Assembly (NCBI GenBank): GCA_020443425.1
Contig: JAGRIE010000001.1
Location: 244,551-308,550 of the forward strand
From: Halioglobus sp.
GTDB lineage: Bacteria > Pseudomonadota > Gammaproteobacteria > Pseudomonadales > Halieaceae
Direction of reading: 5' to 3'
DNA: 64,000 nt
The notes beneath the pieces are model-generated. The model made no database searches. It had not been told where the DNA came from and worked only from the letters and a program-made list of their open reading frames with translations. Position numbers and translations under genes: made by a program. Below, piece by piece: positions 62,852-64,000 of the stretch. Position 1 is the stretch's first letter, and each line of letters begins with the position of its first letter.

Positions 62852-64000
62852 TCAACCCTGGACCGATTTCACCGCTTCCAGCACTTCTCGCGCGCACTGG
62901 GGAATAGGCGTGCCGGGGCCGAAAATGCATTTCACACCGGCCTCGTAAAGGAAGTCGTAGTCCTGCCGCGGAATCACCCCGCCTGCAATGACAACGATAT
63001 CCTCAGCGCCCTGCTTCTTCAGTTCCGCGACCAGCTCAGGCACCAGCGTTTTATGGCCCGCTGCCAGCGAGGACGCGCCGACCACGTGCACATCGTTCTC
63101 AATCGCCTGCCGCGCGACTTCTTCCGGGGTGGAAAACATCGGTGACAGGTCGATGTCGAAACCGACATCAGCAAAGGCCGTGGCGATTACCTTGGCACCG
63201 CGATCGTGTCCGTCCTGGCCCATTTTGCACACCAGCATACGCGGGCGACGGCCGTGTTCAGCGACAAAACTATCGATGTCCTTGCTGATATCCTGCCAGG
63301 TCTGGTCGGTTTCAAATGCAGCGCCATAGACACCGGATACGGTTTGCGCCTGTGCCTTGAAGCGGCCGAATTCGCGTTCCATGGCAAATGAGATCTCCCC
63401 GACGGTCGCGCGTCGACGCGTGGCCTCAATGGCCAGTTCCAACAGGTTCCCCTCACCGCTCACCGCACACTGGTAGATGGCTTCCAGTGCCGCTTCGACC
63501 GCGCTTTCATCGCGGCTTTCACGAATGCTGGCGAGCCGCGCCAACTGCGATTTCCGCACCGCCGCGTTATCGATGTCGAGGATATCGACATTGCCCTCTT
63601 CCTTGACGCGGTACTTGTTCACGCCGACGATCACATCCTCACCGCGATCGATACGCGCCTGCTTCTTGGCGGCAGCCTCCTCAATACGCATTTTCGGCAT
63701 ACCGGTTTCAATCGCCTTGGCCATGCCGCCGGCGGCCTCCACTTCCTCGATCAACTCCCAGGCTTTGTCGGCGATGTCCTGCGTCAGGTTCTCCATCATG
63801 TAGGAGCCACCCCAGGGATCGACCACTCGCGTGATACCGGTCTCCTCCTGGATGATCAGCTGCGTGTTGCGGGCGATGCGTGCGGAGAACTCGGTCGGCA
63901 GTGCGATCGCCTCATCCAGCGCATTGGTGTGCAGCGACTGGGTGCCGCCGAAGACGGCGGCCATGGCTTCTATCGTGGTGCGCACCACATTGTTGTAAGG
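62852..64000 (-). CDS. Methylmalonyl-CoA mutase, C-terminal part (5' end beyond window)
   Basis: About 382 codons of a B12-dependent mutase that makes succinyl-CoA from methylmalonyl-CoA. The visible part starts within the barrel ([41 protein letters not shown]) and ends with the cobalamin domain, with DxHxxG in [16 protein letters not shown] and the [14 protein letters not shown] and [15 protein letters not shown] segments. Family length about 715, so half is off the edge. With propionyl-CoA carboxylase it would recycle the propionyl-CoA made by mcl1. Identity as MCM rather than a second Ecm is based on these motifs. Confidence 0.9.
   Translation of the reverse strand, partial: PYNNVVRTTIEAMAAVFGGTQSLHTNALDEAIALPTEFSARIARNTQLIIQEETGITRVVDPWGGSYMMENLTQDIADKAWELIEEVEAAGGMAKAIETGMPKMRIEEAAAKKQARIDRGEDVIVGVNKYRVKEEGNVDILDIDNAAVRKSQLARLASIRESRDESAVEAALEAIYQCAVSGEGNLLELAIEATRRRATVGEISFAMEREFGRFKAQAQTVSGVYGAAFETDQTWQDISKDIDSFVAEHGRRPRMLVCKMGQDGHDRGAKVIATAFADVGFDIDLSPMFSTPEEVARQAIENDVHVVGASSLAAGHKTLVPELVAELKKQGAEDIVVIAGGVIPRQDYDFLYEAGVKCIFGPGTPIPQCAREVLEAVKSVQG

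Overview
The window looks like a chromosomal segment of a GC-rich marine-type gammaproteobacterium, probably near Halieaceae/Cellvibrionales or a related group. This is inferred from the gene content: a core block ordered cysG-serS-crcB-rarA-lolA-ftsK / trxB-aat-bpt-infA / clpA-clpS / icd / mnmA-hflD-purB that resembles, from memory, the Pseudomonas arrangement; fadBA; a PEP-CTERM protein; and many acyl-CoA genes. No rRNA, tRNA, CRISPR array, phage or intact insertion sequence was recognised. Both edges cut genes: ptsP on the left and a methylmalonyl-CoA mutase on the right.

Region 1 (1-5.7 kb): the 3' part of ptsP, then a retropepsin-like RimB-type protein, an M14 aspartoacylase-like hydrolase, a CaCA cation exchanger and a RimK ligase fused to an RCK_C-like domain. 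This may be a peptide-tag writing and trimming module. Region 2 (5.7-12.1 kb): a CopL-like Cys/His-rich exported protein followed by a CusCBA-type tripartite Cu(I)/Ag(I) efflux system; CusA keeps the three substrate methionines. Region 3 (12.1-14.5 kb): a gene-poor, AT-rich accessory stretch with one PEP-CTERM protein that carries a thrombospondin C-terminal-like domain, bracketed by an exact 16-bp inverted repeat.

Region 4 (14.5-30.3 kb): lipid and detoxification metabolism. It holds a DUF2855 protein divergent from an SDR, an MBL hydrolase, a pair of acyl-CoA dehydrogenases, fadBA, an alpha/beta hydrolase, a glycosyltransferase, a tandem DsbA-fold protein, two GST-family proteins and a TetR regulator. 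Related palindromes lie upstream of two of these transcription units. Region 5 (30.5-53.4 kb): conserved housekeeping genes, namely the Prc protease, siroheme synthase, SerRS, the fluoride channel, RarA, LolA, FtsK and TrxB. It also holds a nearly complete N-degron pathway (Aat, Bpt, ClpS, ClpA; ClpP is not in the window), then IDH, RluE, NudJ, MnmA, HflD, PurB and a ribosomal oxygenase.

Region 6 (53.4-64 kb): a compact set of ethylmalonyl-CoA pathway genes. A five-gene operon encodes methylsuccinyl-CoA dehydrogenase, a MaoC mesaconyl-CoA hydratase candidate, ethylmalonyl-CoA mutase, a MeaB GTPase and a beta-methylmalyl-CoA lyase. A second CoA-ester lyase (possible malyl-CoA thioesterase) is divergent from it. 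Convergent to it are a methylmalonyl-CoA mutase, its own MeaB and a small Rieske protein. Together these would turn ethylmalonyl-CoA into glyoxylate plus propionyl-CoA, and methylmalonyl-CoA into succinyl-CoA. Crotonyl-CoA carboxylase/reductase and the epimerase are not in the window. This cluster and the RimK-centred module are the most interesting content.
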